Below are positions 8,844 to 17,612 of a stretch of 64,000 nt of DNA, one piece after another. The position numbers were made by a program, and so were the translations under genes. Position 1 is the first letter of the stretch. Each line of letters starts with the position of its first letter. The notes under the pieces are model-generated. The model saw only the letters and a program-made list of their open reading frames with translations, did not search any database and was not told the origin of the DNA. This stretch comes from CAYJLF01 sp964371055 (GTDB lineage Bacteria; Eisenbacteria; RBG-16-71-46; CAIMUX01), in NCBI GenBank assembly GCA_964371055.1, contig CAYJLF010000006.1, forward strand, positions 1 to 64,000, read 5' to 3'.

Positions 8844-9830
8844 TCACATCAAGAGCGCCGCTAACCCGAAGTAGAACAACAGGGTGAAGATGTCCGCGAA
8901 CGCGAGCGTCAGCGGTCCCGCCGCGATCTTGGGGTCGAGCTTGAGGGCGTGCAGCAGGGCCGGAATGCTCAGCCCGAAGAACGCAGCCGAAGAGAGCGCC
9001 AGAGGGATGCTCGCGCCGATGACAACGCCCCCCATGCCCCCGCCGCGCCACAGCCAGGCGATGAGGCCGACGACCGTACCGCACCCCAGGCCGAGGAGCA
9101 CGGCGGTGCCAACTTCGCGGCCAAGCGCCCGGAGATACCAGCGGAGGGTCGGCCTGGTCGTCCGCAGCTCCTGCACCACGACGGTCATCGACTGGATGCT
9201 GACACTCTCGCCGAGTCCCAGGACCAACGTCAGGAAGAACGCCAGGACGAGGCTGCGGGCCAGCGTCAACTCGAATGCACCGGCCAGCAGGGCGCAGATC
9301 GTGCCGCTCCCGATGGTCGCCAGAAGCCACGGAAAGCGGAAGCGGAAGCCGCGCCACGGTGAAGCGCCGCGCACCTGCCAGATCCGAAAGCCGATCGACT
9401 CGAAGAGCGTGTCGGCCTGATCGAGCTCGGCGAGATCGAACGCTTCTTCGGTCAAGAGGCTCACATCGACCACACCCACGATCCTCCGCTCCTCGTCCAC
9501 GACGGGAAAGGCGAGGAAGCGATGCAGCACGAAAGCCTCGCACGCGTCCATGACCGTCGCCGTTCTCGGAATCGCCACGACGCGCTTGATCATCACCTCG
9601 GAGAGCCGGTGATCGAGCGGTGCGGTCAAGAGCCGGCGGGTCGGCAGGACGCCGACCAACCGGTCCTCCGCATCCACGACGTAGAAGTAGACGATCCGCT
9701 CGCCGACGCCTTGTTGCCGGATCTCGTCCAGGGCCCGCCGCACGGAGTCGCTCTCGCGCAACGTGGCCGCGTCCGGGCGAGCAACGGTCAGGACGGAATG
9801 CCTGAGGTGGCGGGGATCGCGGCTGGTCAT
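8844..9830 (-). CDS. MgtE-like magnesium transporter without the N-terminal sensor domain
   Basis: 328-aa membrane protein (ATG at 9830; a GTG six codons upstream at 9848 is an alternative). Residues about 15-145 form two CBS domains (RRLLTAPLDHRLSEVM; CEAFVLHRFLAFPVVDEERR). Residues about 180-328 form five hydrophobic helices of the MgtE channel domain, with the conserved end DPKIAAGPLTLAFAD whose aspartates line the Mg2+ site. Full MgtE is about 450 aa with an N-terminal superhelical Mg2+-sensing domain; this copy starts directly at the CBS pair. It probably moves Mg2+ (or another divalent cation), with gating by CBS domains alone. The first codons carry no clear ribosome-binding site. Confidence 0.85.
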   Translation of the reverse strand: MTSRDPRHLRHSVLTVARPDAATLRESDSVRRALDEIRQQGVGERIVYFYVVDAEDRLVGVLPTRRLLTAPLDHRLSEVMIKRVVAIPRTATVMDACEAFVLHRFLAFPVVDEERRIVGVVDVSLLTEEAFDLAELDQADTLFESIGFRIWQVRGASPWRGFRFRFPWLLATIGSGTICALLAGAFELTLARSLVLAFFLTLVLGLGESVSIQSMTVVVQELRTTRPTLRWYLRALGREVGTAVLLGLGCGTVVGLIAWLWRGGGMGGVVIGASIPLALSSAAFFGLSIPALLHALKLDPKIAAGPLTLAFADIFTLLFYFGLAALLM

Positions 9831-9955
9831 GAGGGAGTCATAATACACCGCGGGCGCGGAGTGGGGGCTTCAGCCGACCGACCCGCGTGGCGCGAGCCGG
9901 CACCTGCAGACCCACCGTGCCGAGCCCCTTGCCTTGCCCGCGACGCACCTTTTTG

Positions 9956-9983
9956 TTGACCTTCTTGGCGACTTGGCCATAAA
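9956..9983 (+). promoter_or_regulatory. Sigma-70-like promoter of the arsR cassette
   Basis: -35 TTGACC at 9956-9961, a 16-base spacer, and -10 CATAAA at 9978-9983. Predicted transcription start is about 9990, only a base or two before the arsR ATG at 9992, so the transcript may be leaderless; no Shine-Dalgarno is visible. The spacer is filled by the operator at 9965-9979, the normal place for a repressor site. Confidence 0.6.
9965..9979 (+). promoter_or_regulatory. Putative ArsR operator, copy 1
   Basis: TTGGCGACTTGGCCA lies between the -35 and -10 boxes of the arsR promoter. Its exact reverse complement recurs at 10352-10366, just before the permease gene. Two exact 15-base copies flanking the regulator gene strongly suggest its binding site. 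Inference from position and repetition; the motif is not one I recognise from a described ArsR. Confidence 0.6.
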
Positions 9984-9991
9984 GTCAGTTC

Positions 9992-10300
9992 ATGGCTCTC
10001 CCGACCATCACAGACAAGAGAGATGTCTTCCGCGCCCAGGCGCGCGTACTCAAGGCGCTCGCGAACGAGTCGCGTCTGATGATCGTCGATCGGCTCAGTC
10101 GGGGTGAATGCAGCGCCGGGGAACTGACGCGCCTGATCGGAACGGACCAGACGACCGTCTCGAAGCACCTCGCCGTCCTCAGGGCGCACGGTATCGTCGA
10201 AGATCGGCGGGAGGGGAGCGTCGTCATCTACACCCTTCTGACGCCGTGCGTCATGAGTTTCTTCTCCTGCGCGACGCAGGTCCTCAAGGACAGGCGATGA
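9992..10300 (+). CDS. ArsR/SmtB-family transcriptional repressor
   Basis: 102-aa winged-helix DNA-binding protein, normal ArsR size. The helix-turn-helix is clear around residues 43-68 (AGELTRLIGTDQTTVSKHLAVL). Cysteines are at positions 40, 86 and 93 (TPCVMSFFSC). The classic ELCVC arsenic site is absent; the C40 plus C86/C93 arrangement may be the inducer-sensing set, for a metal, metalloid or thiol-reactive compound. The ATG lies at the edge of a good promoter and may be leaderless. It likely represses itself and the permease through the two identical operator copies. Confidence 0.88.
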   Translation: MALPTITDKRDVFRAQARVLKALANESRLMIVDRLSRGECSAGELTRLIGTDQTTVSKHLAVLRAHGIVEDRREGSVVIYTLLTPCVMSFFSCATQVLKDRR

Positions 10301-10351
10301 GAAACGAAACCGATGAGCCGTAACGTTCTTACTGCCAAGGAATTGCCTGCT

Positions 10352-10366
10352 TGGCCAAGTCGCCAA
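10352..10366 (-). promoter_or_regulatory. Putative ArsR operator, copy 2
   Basis: Exact reverse complement of the 15-base site at 9965-9979, located 51 bases after the arsR stop and 32 bases before the permease ATG. I see no convincing -35/-10 pair around it, so it may act by looping with copy 1 or as a roadblock, or it may serve a promoter too weak to recognise. Confidence 0.5.
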
Positions 10367-10398
10367 CCGGGGAGTTCCGGGGTACCGGGAGGGTCGGC

Positions 10399-11577
10399 AT
10401 GAGGGATCGGACCAAGCTCTTCTGGATCGTGGCGATCTTCCTGTTCGCACGCTTTCTTCCCATCAGCAGCGATCGCGTCCAGGGAGCGATCTACGAAGCG
10501 TTCGCCATGCTGCACGAGTACGCCCGGGACCACGTCCTCCTCTGCCTCGTGCCGGCCTTCTTCATCGCCGGCGCGATCAGCGTCTTCGTCAGCCAGGCCT
10601 CGGTCATGAAGTATCTGGGCGCCCGAGCCTCCAAATGGGTCGCCTATCCGGTCGCGGCGGTCGCGGGCACGATCCTCGCCGTCTGTTCGTGCACGGTGTT
10701 GCCGCTCTTCGCCGGCATCCACAAGCGGGGCGCCGGCCTCGGCCCGGCCTCCGCCTTCCTCTATTCCGGACCGGCGATCAACGTGCTCGCCATCATCCTC
10801 ACCGCCCGCGTGCTCGGGGTCGAACTCGGTGTCGCCCGGGCCGTCGGCGCGATCGCCTTCGCCATCGTGATCGGTCTCTTGATGCACCTCATCTTCCGCC
10901 GGGAGGAGCGCGAGCGTGCGGCCGCCGCGTCGATCCCGACCGACCTGGCGGCCCCGAGCCGGCGACTCTGGCAGGACGGCATCTACTTCGCCGCCATGGT
11001 CGGGGTTCTCGTCTTCGCGAACTGGGGCCGGCCCGGCGAAGCGGACAGCTCGATCTGGGCCACGATCTTCCGAGGCAAGTGGGTGATCTCCGGCCTTCTT
11101 CTCGCCGTTCTCGCCTTCACCGTGATCCGCTGGTTCAAGAAGGACGAAGTCGGGGAATGGGTCGAGTCGTCCTGGGGTTTTGCCAAGCAGATCCTCCCGC
11201 TCTTGCTGGGCGGCGTGCTCGTGGCTGGCTTCCTGCTGGGCCGCCCGGAACACGAAGGAATGATCCCCTCCGCCTGGGTTGCCCGTCTCGTCGGCGGCAA
11301 CAGCCTCTTCGCCAATCTCTTCGCCGCCGTCGCGGGCGCGTTCATGTACTTCGCCACGCTGACTGAGGTGCCGATCCTTCAGGGGCTCATCGGTTCCGGC
11401 ATGGGCAAGGGACCGGCCCTGGCGCTGCTCCTGGCCGGTCCGGCTCTCTCGCTTCCGAACATGCTGGTCATACGGAGCGTCCTCGGCACCCGAAAGACCG
11501 TCGTCTACGTCACCCTCGTCATCGCCCTGTCGACCATCGCAGGACTCGTCTACGGCTCGCTGTTCGCGGGAAGTTAG
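10399..11577 (+). CDS. DUF318/ArsP-family permease
   Basis: 392-aa protein with two hydrophobic bundles joined by a charged cytoplasmic loop (about residues 185-215). It shows the family motif CSCTVLPLFAGI (C96, C98) and a matching second-half repeat (FATLTEVPILQGL). Members include the ArsP organoarsenical exporters and uncharacterised permeases commonly encoded next to small redox proteins. Start is the ATG after GGGAGGG; the open frame extends to a TTG at 10351, but that would put the operator inside the gene. Followed after 10 bases by the CPKC protein. The substrate is not known: a thiol-binding metalloid, organoarsenical or sulfur species is plausible given the paired cysteines and the ArsR control. 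Confidence 0.85.
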   Translation: MRDRTKLFWIVAIFLFARFLPISSDRVQGAIYEAFAMLHEYARDHVLLCLVPAFFIAGAISVFVSQASVMKYLGARASKWVAYPVAAVAGTILAVCSCTVLPLFAGIHKRGAGLGPASAFLYSGPAINVLAIILTARVLGVELGVARAVGAIAFAIVIGLLMHLIFRREERERAAAASIPTDLAAPSRRLWQDGIYFAAMVGVLVFANWGRPGEADSSIWATIFRGKWVISGLLLAVLAFTVIRWFKKDEVGEWVESSWGFAKQILPLLLGGVLVAGFLLGRPEHEGMIPSAWVARLVGGNSLFANLFAAVAGAFMYFATLTEVPILQGLIGSGMGKGPALALLLAGPALSLPNMLVIRSVLGTRKTVVYVTLVIALSTIAGLVYGSLFAGS

Positions 11578-11587
11578 GAGAAACAAC

Positions 11588-11830
11588 ATGAAGATCCAGA
11601 TCCTCGGCACCGGATGCCCCAAGTGCAAGGAACTCGCGCGACGGACAGAGGAGGCGGTGCAGAAGCTCGGCCTCGACACGCCGGTGGAGAAAGTCACCCA
11701 GATCGAGGAGATCCTGAACTTCGGGGTCCTCATGACCCCGGCCCTCGCCATCGACGGCACCGTCAAGGTCGCGGGTAAAGTGCCGACAGCGGCGGAGATC
11801 CAGACGATCCTGGCCAGCCACCTGTCATAG
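11588..11830 (+). CDS. Small thioredoxin-like protein with CPKC motif
   Basis: 80-aa protein of the redox-active disulfide protein 2 family (Thioredoxin_3). The N-terminal strand MKIQILGTGCPKC holds the active pair C10/C13, and the cis-proline signature MTPALAIDG lies around residue 50. No signal peptide, so it is cytoplasmic. It ends the arsR-permease-thioredoxin cassette. Proteins of this family usually sit beside DUF318 permeases and probably hand electrons or a bound ligand to the permease. Start has AGGAG 6 bases upstream. Confidence 0.9.
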   Translation: MKIQILGTGCPKCKELARRTEEAVQKLGLDTPVEKVTQIEEILNFGVLMTPALAIDGTVKVAGKVPTAAEIQTILASHLS

Positions 11831-11858
11831 CGGGTGCGGCGGAACCCGTCGTCTGTGC

Positions 11859-14800
11859 CTACCCGCGCCCGCCGATCACCCAACGCTTCAGCCCGCCTGA
11901 GATCCGCTGCACGACCAGATAGGCGCACGGCACCACGATCAGGGTCAGGCCCATGGACACGACCAGGCCGCCGACGACCGCGATCGCCAGCGGCTGCATG
12001 AGCTCCGATCCCTCGCCCAACCCGAGCGCCAAGGGCAGCATCCCCAGCACCGTCGTCGAGGTCGTCATCAGGATCGGCCGGAGTCGCACTGCGCCGGCCT
12101 CGACCACCGCCTGCTCCAGCGCCAGGCCCATCTCCCGCCGCGCGATCTCGATGTACTGCACCAGGAGGATCGCGTTGTTCACGACGATGCCGGCCAGGAG
12201 AATCACCCCCAGCAGCACGGGGGCGCTCTGCGGCGTCCCGGTGATCCAGAGCAAGAGACCGACGCCGATCAACGCCAGCGGGATCGCGATGATGATCGAG
12301 AATGGGTCGCTCAGGCTCTCATACTGGATCGCCATCACGATGAAGACGAGGAAGACGGCCAGGAGGGTGACGATGATGAGGTTTCGCTGGTTCTGCCGCG
12401 CCGACTCCTCCTCGCCCCCGAAGATGAGGGAGTATCCGTCCGGGAGCGGAAGGTCGGCCGCCACCGCGCGCACTGCGTCGCTGACCTCGCCGATGCTGGC
12501 CACTTCCTTGTCGACATCGCCGGTGACGCGAAGCTGCCGATTCTGGTTGACCCGGAGGATCGTCGTCGGTCCGGTGCCGAGACGCACGTCCGCGATGTCC
12601 CGCAGGTAGACAGGTTCGCTCCCTCCCGGGAAGAGCGCGATGGCGCCGAGATCCTCCGGGCTGGTCAACGACTCGCGCGGCAGCCGAACCCGGATGTCAT
12701 ACTCGTTGTTCCGGTCGGTGAAACGGCCGGCGATCGTTCCATCCAGCGCGGTGCGGACCGTCCGGCCCACCTGCGCCACGTCGAGCCCGAGGTCCGCCGC
12801 CCGGCGCCGGTCGATCTCGACCACGAGCTGCGGGCTCGCCTCCTCGGTGGAGAGCTCGATGCCCCCCAGACCCCGGATGCCCCGCATCCTCCGCTGCAGC
12901 TCCGCCCCCAGCCGCTGCAGTTCGGCCAGATCGTCGCCCTGAATCGAGACGGCCACGTCGTAGCCGGCGATGTTCGTGCGCAGCCCTCGGATCCGCGGAG
13001 GACGCACGTTGATCTGCGCCCCCGGCACCCCCAACCGCCCTATCTTCTCCTGCAACTGGGCGACCCACCGCGCCGCCGGCATCTCCCGTCGCTCACCGGC
13101 GGGGGATAGCTGCACGCTGATCGAGCCCCGCCCGCCGCGCGAGACGGTGGCGCCGCCGAAGAGGAAGCCTCCGGCCGTCGTGAAGACGTGCTGGACATGC
13201 GGCATCTCCGCCACCAGGCCTTCGAGCTGTTGGGCGATCTCGTTGGTCCGTTCGGGCGAGGTACCGGGCGGCAGCCGCAGGAACACGTTGACGTTGCCGT
13301 CATCGACCGCCGGAAGAAACTCGTTCCCCAGCCGCTGTGAAAGGAGAACGCTCCCGGCGAGGGAGGCAAAGGCCAGCCCCAGGACGACCCACCGCCAGCG
13401 CACCGCGCGCGCGGCCACCGCGCGGTAGATGCCCGTGAATCGCCGCAGGCCCCGGTCGAAACCGACGACGACGAAGCTGCGATGAAGCCCGCTCGCGCGT
13501 TCGACCTTGGCGAGCTGCGCCGAAAGCATCGGCACCAGGGTGAGCGCGACCGCCAGGGACGCCACGATGGCGAAAGAGATGGTGAGGATCAACTCACGGA
13601 AGATCATGGCCGCCAGCCCGCTGATCAGCAGGAAGGGAACCACGGCCGCGAGGTTGGTCAGGGTGGAAGCCACCACCGCCGAGGTCACCTCGCCCGCGCC
13701 GCGATGGGCCGCTTCCTCCGGATCCTCCACCCCGAGCTGCCGGTGGCGAAAGATGTTCTCGAGCATCACGATCGAGTTGTCGACGAGCATCCCGACGCCG
13801 AGCGCGAGGCCGCCGAGGCTCATGATGTTGAGGGTGAGCCGGCCGAGCCCCATCATGACGAAGGTCGCGAGCACGGCCAGCGGAATGGCGAGTCCGATGA
13901 TGAACGTCTTCCTCAGGCTGCCAAGGAAGAGCAAGACCACCAGCATGGCGAGCCCGGCGCCGAGAATGGCGGCGTTGCGCACTCCCCCGACCGCGTTGCG
14001 AATGAAGAAGGACTGGTCCGCGACGATCTCGAACTCGACGTCGTCCGGGACGAATCGTGAGGCGGCGAGCTGCTCCAGGCGGCGGCCCACTCCCTCGGCC
14101 ACCGTGACGGTATTGGCGTCCGGTTGCTTGCGCACCGACAGCTTCACCGCAGGCACCCCATCCAGCCGCACCCACAGCCGCTGCTCCTGGTGCGTGTCGA
14201 TGACCTCCGCCACTTCGGAGAGGCGTACCCGCTCGCGCGTGCCGGGCACCGGGAGGAGGACCCCGCGAATCTCCTCCACCGAGCGGAACTTTCCCGCGGT
14301 CTTCCCGACGATCTCGAACTCGGTGGAGGTGACGTTGCCGATCGCCACATCCTGGTTCTCGTCGCGGATGCGATTGAGGATGTCGGCGATGGTGAGCCGG
14401 TAGGAGCGAAGCCGCTCCTGGTCGAGGGTGACCCGGATCTCGCGGACCAGACCGCCCGACACGTCGACCGCGGCCACCCCTTCCACCGTGAGCAGCTGCG
14501 GCTGCAGGCGCAGCTCGACCCAGTTGCGGAGCTCGACCTGGTCCCGGGTCGGAGAGCTGAAACCGACCTCGAAGACCGGCAGCTGGGACGGGTCGAACTT
14601 GCGGATGTACGGCGGGTCCGCTTCGTCCGGCAGGCGGGAGCGCGCGCGATCGAGGTTCTTCGAAGCGTCCTGCAGTGCGAAGTTGATATCGGTGCCGTAG
14701 TTGAAGTGCAGGTCCAGGTCGCTCTCACCCTCGCTCGTCTGGCTCTCGATCTCGATCAGGTTCTCGGTGGTCGCCAGCGTCGTCTCGAGGATCTTGGTCA

Positions 14801-15008
14801 CCTGCTCTTCCATCACCTCGGGCGCGACGCCGGGGTAGCTGACGCCGGCGCGGAGTTGCGGGTAGACGATCTGCGGCAGAAGGTCGAGCGGAAGCTGCCC
14901 CGCGTAGAAGAGTCCGATCACGACGATGACCGACGAGGCGGCCAGCACCCCGATCGGCCGTCGAATGGAGAGACTCGGCAGGCCGCTGCGCTTCGACCCG
15001 CCGCTCAT
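11859..15008 (-). CDS. RND-family efflux transporter (HAE1-like inner-membrane pump)
   Basis: 1049-aa RND pump. It starts at MSGGSKRSGLPSLSIRRP, where the ATG overlaps the stop of the membrane-fusion gene (ATGA); the open frame runs upstream but only as a shadow of that gene. Order seen: TM1 (about 20-40), large periplasmic porter loop, TM2-6, second periplasmic loop, TM7-12. TM4 reads GMLVDNSIVMLENI, so the proton-relay pair that is Asp-Asp in AcrB is Asp-Asn here. It exports small molecules driven by proton influx, together with the fusion protein and an outer-membrane channel. No channel gene is in the cluster, so TolC must come from elsewhere. Substrate not predictable. Confidence 0.93.
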   Translation of the reverse strand: MSGGSKRSGLPSLSIRRPIGVLAASSVIVVIGLFYAGQLPLDLLPQIVYPQLRAGVSYPGVAPEVMEEQVTKILETTLATTENLIEIESQTSEGESDLDLHFNYGTDINFALQDASKNLDRARSRLPDEADPPYIRKFDPSQLPVFEVGFSSPTRDQVELRNWVELRLQPQLLTVEGVAAVDVSGGLVREIRVTLDQERLRSYRLTIADILNRIRDENQDVAIGNVTSTEFEIVGKTAGKFRSVEEIRGVLLPVPGTRERVRLSEVAEVIDTHQEQRLWVRLDGVPAVKLSVRKQPDANTVTVAEGVGRRLEQLAASRFVPDDVEFEIVADQSFFIRNAVGGVRNAAILGAGLAMLVVLLFLGSLRKTFIIGLAIPLAVLATFVMMGLGRLTLNIMSLGGLALGVGMLVDNSIVMLENIFRHRQLGVEDPEEAAHRGAGEVTSAVVASTLTNLAAVVPFLLISGLAAMIFRELILTISFAIVASLAVALTLVPMLSAQLAKVERASGLHRSFVVVGFDRGLRRFTGIYRAVAARAVRWRWVVLGLAFASLAGSVLLSQRLGNEFLPAVDDGNVNVFLRLPPGTSPERTNEIAQQLEGLVAEMPHVQHVFTTAGGFLFGGATVSRGGRGSISVQLSPAGERREMPAARWVAQLQEKIGRLGVPGAQINVRPPRIRGLRTNIAGYDVAVSIQGDDLAELQRLGAELQRRMRGIRGLGGIELSTEEASPQLVVEIDRRRAADLGLDVAQVGRTVRTALDGTIAGRFTDRNNEYDIRVRLPRESLTSPEDLGAIALFPGGSEPVYLRDIADVRLGTGPTTILRVNQNRQLRVTGDVDKEVASIGEVSDAVRAVAADLPLPDGYSLIFGGEEESARQNQRNLIIVTLLAVFLVFIVMAIQYESLSDPFSIIIAIPLALIGVGLLLWITGTPQSAPVLLGVILLAGIVVNNAILLVQYIEIARREMGLALEQAVVEAGAVRLRPILMTTSTTVLGMLPLALGLGEGSELMQPLAIAVVGGLVVSMGLTLIVVPCAYLVVQRISGGLKRWVIGGRG

Positions 15009-16141
15009 CGGGCGCTCCCCCCGACCGGCGGCTCGCCGCCCTGCACTCGCACCCGCGTCCCCGGACGCAGATTGACGTGGCCGGAACTCACGACCCGCTC
15101 GCCCGCAACCAGTCCACGCGTGACTTCGATCCATCCTTCGACGGTGAGTCCGGTTTCGATTGGCCGGCGAAGCAGCGTATCCGCCTGAACCACGTAGACG
15201 AAGGAGCCGGACTCCGCCACCCCCACCGCGGAGGCGGGCAGCGCCAGCGCCCCGAGCCTTTGGTCGAGCGCGAATTCGACCCGAGCCAGGAAGCCGGGCC
15301 GCGACGCCACGCCGGGGGGCAACGCGCCGAGTTCCACCTCGACTGGCACCAGACGGCTGGCGGCATCGGCGCTCGGAAAGATGCGCCGGATGCGCGCCGC
15401 CACGCGCGCCTCGGGATACGCATCGAGCCGCACCGTCACCGGACGTCCCGGCTCCAGGTGCACCACATCGAGTTCCGACACCCGCACCCTCACGACCAGG
15501 ATCGAGTCGTCGGCGATCTCGAAGAGGACCTGATTCGCCGCCACGGATCCGCCCTGCTCGACGCGCTTTTCGATCACCACTCCCGCCACCGGCGCGGTGA
15601 TACGACTGAACGCGACGCGCGTGCTCCACAGCTCGACGTCGGCCCGGGCGATTTCGTAGGCGGCCCGAAGAGCATCGATCTCGGCACCCGAGGCCAGGTC
15701 CCGGGACTCCAGCTGCTCGGCGCGACGGAACGCCGCCTCCGCGTTCGCGAGGACGGCGCGGGCGCGGGCGAGTTGGGCCGCATCCTCGCGGGCGTCGATC
15801 TCTGCCAGCAGTTGTCCCGCCTGGACGCGCCTTCCTTCCTCGACCAGGACCTTCACCAGCGTCCCCGCCCGTTGCGCGCTGGCGGAGATGACCCGGATCG
15901 CCTCGACCGGACCGGTCACGGTCACAGCTCGGGAGAGATCCCGGGGCGCCACCGTCTCGATCGCGACGGGTGTCGCCTGGGCCGCGCGGGGACCGCGCCC
16001 CCCGGAAGCGCCGGCCCCGGTGTCGTTACGCGAGCAGCCGCTCACAATTCCGAGCGACGCCCCCGCGAGGGCGAGCAGAACAAGACCGGACGTGCACCTT
16101 GACCCGGGGGCCGACCGTCCCCGCATAGGTCGTGGCCTCAT
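15005..16141 (-). CDS. RND efflux membrane-fusion lipoprotein (periplasmic adaptor)
   Basis: 378-aa HlyD/AcrA-type adaptor. It begins with an Arg-rich signal and lipobox ending in GIVSGC around residue 37, so it is a lipoprotein. Then come a barrel-sandwich half (VKVLVEEGRRVQAGQLLAEID), an alpha-helical hairpin (about 120-180), the second lipoyl half (TAPVAGVVIEKRVEQGG), a beta-barrel and a membrane-proximal domain. The start is uncertain: ATG 16141 has AGGAGG 13 bases upstream, while GTG 16150 has the same site 4 bases upstream; the three-codon difference does not alter the signal peptide. It pairs with the RND pump through an ATGA overlap. Confidence 0.92.
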   Translation of the reverse strand: MRPRPMRGRSAPGSRCTSGLVLLALAGASLGIVSGCSRNDTGAGASGGRGPRAAQATPVAIETVAPRDLSRAVTVTGPVEAIRVISASAQRAGTLVKVLVEEGRRVQAGQLLAEIDAREDAAQLARARAVLANAEAAFRRAEQLESRDLASGAEIDALRAAYEIARADVELWSTRVAFSRITAPVAGVVIEKRVEQGGSVAANQVLFEIADDSILVVRVRVSELDVVHLEPGRPVTVRLDAYPEARVAARIRRIFPSADAASRLVPVEVELGALPPGVASRPGFLARVEFALDQRLGALALPASAVGVAESGSFVYVVQADTLLRRPIETGLTVEGWIEVTRGLVAGERVVSSGHVNLRPGTRVRVQGGEPPVGGSAR

Positions 16142-16315
16142 GGTGATCACGCATCCTCCTGGCACGAGTCCATCTGGCCGCGGCGAAGCGTCCCGAGGAG
16201 ATACCGAACGCCTGCCCAGCTGGTCCATCTTAGCCGAGCCGACGGGAGGCGGGGGCTGGATTTGGTCGCGCGGAGGACGCGCCGGCGGGCGATGTCTCAG
16301 CTGCCGCGGCCCGGG

Positions 16316-17410
16316 TCAGGGGATCCAGACCAATCGATTCAACCGCACGAAGTTCTCCCCTCGCAACCGCACGAGATAGCATCCGGCCGAAGCGGCGCGG
16401 CCGGTCGCATCGCAGCCGCGCCAACGCACCGTGTGATGGCCCGAGGGGAGTCTCTCGTCGAGGAGCACGATCACCTGTCGTCCCTGCAGGTCGAAGATGG
16501 CCAACTCGATCGGACCGGAGCGATCGAGGCGGAAGCGTACGAGAGCGTCCTCGCGCGATGGATTCGGGAGGATCGAGAGCTCGAGGGCGGACAACTCTGG
16601 CTTCGACTCGACACCGCCGGCCGACCCCACGATGGCCGCACCGGCGGCATACCAGCCGAGGGCGACGCGGCGCGCCCCCAATGCATTCAGGTGACCGCCA
16701 TCGTTGGTGTAACCGCTCCACATCCTCTGGTAGACCTGTCCCCCAGAGGTGAAGGTGATCGGATTTCCGGACAGATCGTGCGATTCGATGTCGGCGACGT
16801 CCAACAGCACCCGCCCTGCGCCCGCACAATGCGCCCGCACCGCCTCGTTGTAGGCCATCGCCAACATGTTGGACCAGTCCATGTTCGAGCCACTCTGCAA
16901 CGGCATCGTCATGTAGACGAACTCCGTCTCCGGGAAGTCCTCCTCGAGCGCGGTCATCATCGCGAGATAGACGGAGACGTCGGCCTCGGGATCGATGTAG
17001 CAGAGCTTGTCCATGGCGGCATCGATCACGGGGAAGCGCCAGCCGAGGTTCCGGACGGCGGCGTCGAACATGGCGAACTTGGCGGCCCAGCCGGGATTGC
17101 CGCGGGCCCCGTCGTAGATCGTGCCCGGCACAGTCGGCGACGGCGGTGGGTAGACCTGGTTCCAGTCCCCGGCAGTCTGGAAGACGAACTGGTAGCGAGC
17201 GGGGTCCTCGGTCCGAAGGGCCTGCATCCCATCGATCATGTTGGCCCCCACCGACGCGTGGGTGAAGAGCCACCGCTGCTCGCCGACCAGATCCATCAAT
17301 GAGAGCGGCAGCGAAGAAACGCCGTCGACGTCGCCATGGCCGATGATGACGGCAGCCACGGGGGTGGCGCAGGTCAAAAGGACCAGGAGAAGGGCGATCG
17401 AGCGCAGCAT
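16316..17410 (-). CDS. Secreted SGNH-like hydrolase with C-terminal FlgD-Ig-like tail
   Basis: 364-aa exported protein with a clear signal peptide (residues 1-20, MLRSIALLLVLLTCATPVAA). The catalytic part is SGNH-like: nucleophile segment FTHASVGANM near residue 50 and the C-terminal Asp-x-x-His motif in NDGGHLNALGA. The last 80 residues are the FlgD-Ig-like sorting-type tail (LPNPSREDALVRF ... YLVRLRG). Possible activities are carbohydrate or lipid esterase; the substrate is unknown. The start follows GGGAGG at 7 bases. It lies upstream of, and in the same direction as, the RND pair, with 175 bases between. Confidence 0.8.
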   Translation of the reverse strand: MLRSIALLLVLLTCATPVAAVIIGHGDVDGVSSLPLSLMDLVGEQRWLFTHASVGANMIDGMQALRTEDPARYQFVFQTAGDWNQVYPPPSPTVPGTIYDGARGNPGWAAKFAMFDAAVRNLGWRFPVIDAAMDKLCYIDPEADVSVYLAMMTALEEDFPETEFVYMTMPLQSGSNMDWSNMLAMAYNEAVRAHCAGAGRVLLDVADIESHDLSGNPITFTSGGQVYQRMWSGYTNDGGHLNALGARRVALGWYAAGAAIVGSAGGVESKPELSALELSILPNPSREDALVRFRLDRSGPIELAIFDLQGRQVIVLLDERLPSGHHTVRWRGCDATGRAASAGCYLVRLRGENFVRLNRLVWIP

Positions 17411-17612
17411 GGTGGGGCCTCCCGTGGTCAGATTCGGGCAGCGCCCGCCGATCGGGTCGGTTCCGGCATGCGCAGGCGGTTCAGCGCCCCACCGAGTGTA
17501 CCACCGGAGGGCACTGCGCGCGGGCGCTGAGAGACGGTGACGCGCGGCTTTCGGACGGGCGATCCCCTGGGATCGCGAGCCGGCTGGCTGAGACTGTTCT
17601 CCGGCCGGCCGG

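Noticed and set aside
15009..15629. N-terminal extension of the RND pump frame up to 15629
   Set aside because: It overlaps the membrane-fusion gene entirely and encodes no RND sequence; the family starts at 15008 with an ATGA overlap.
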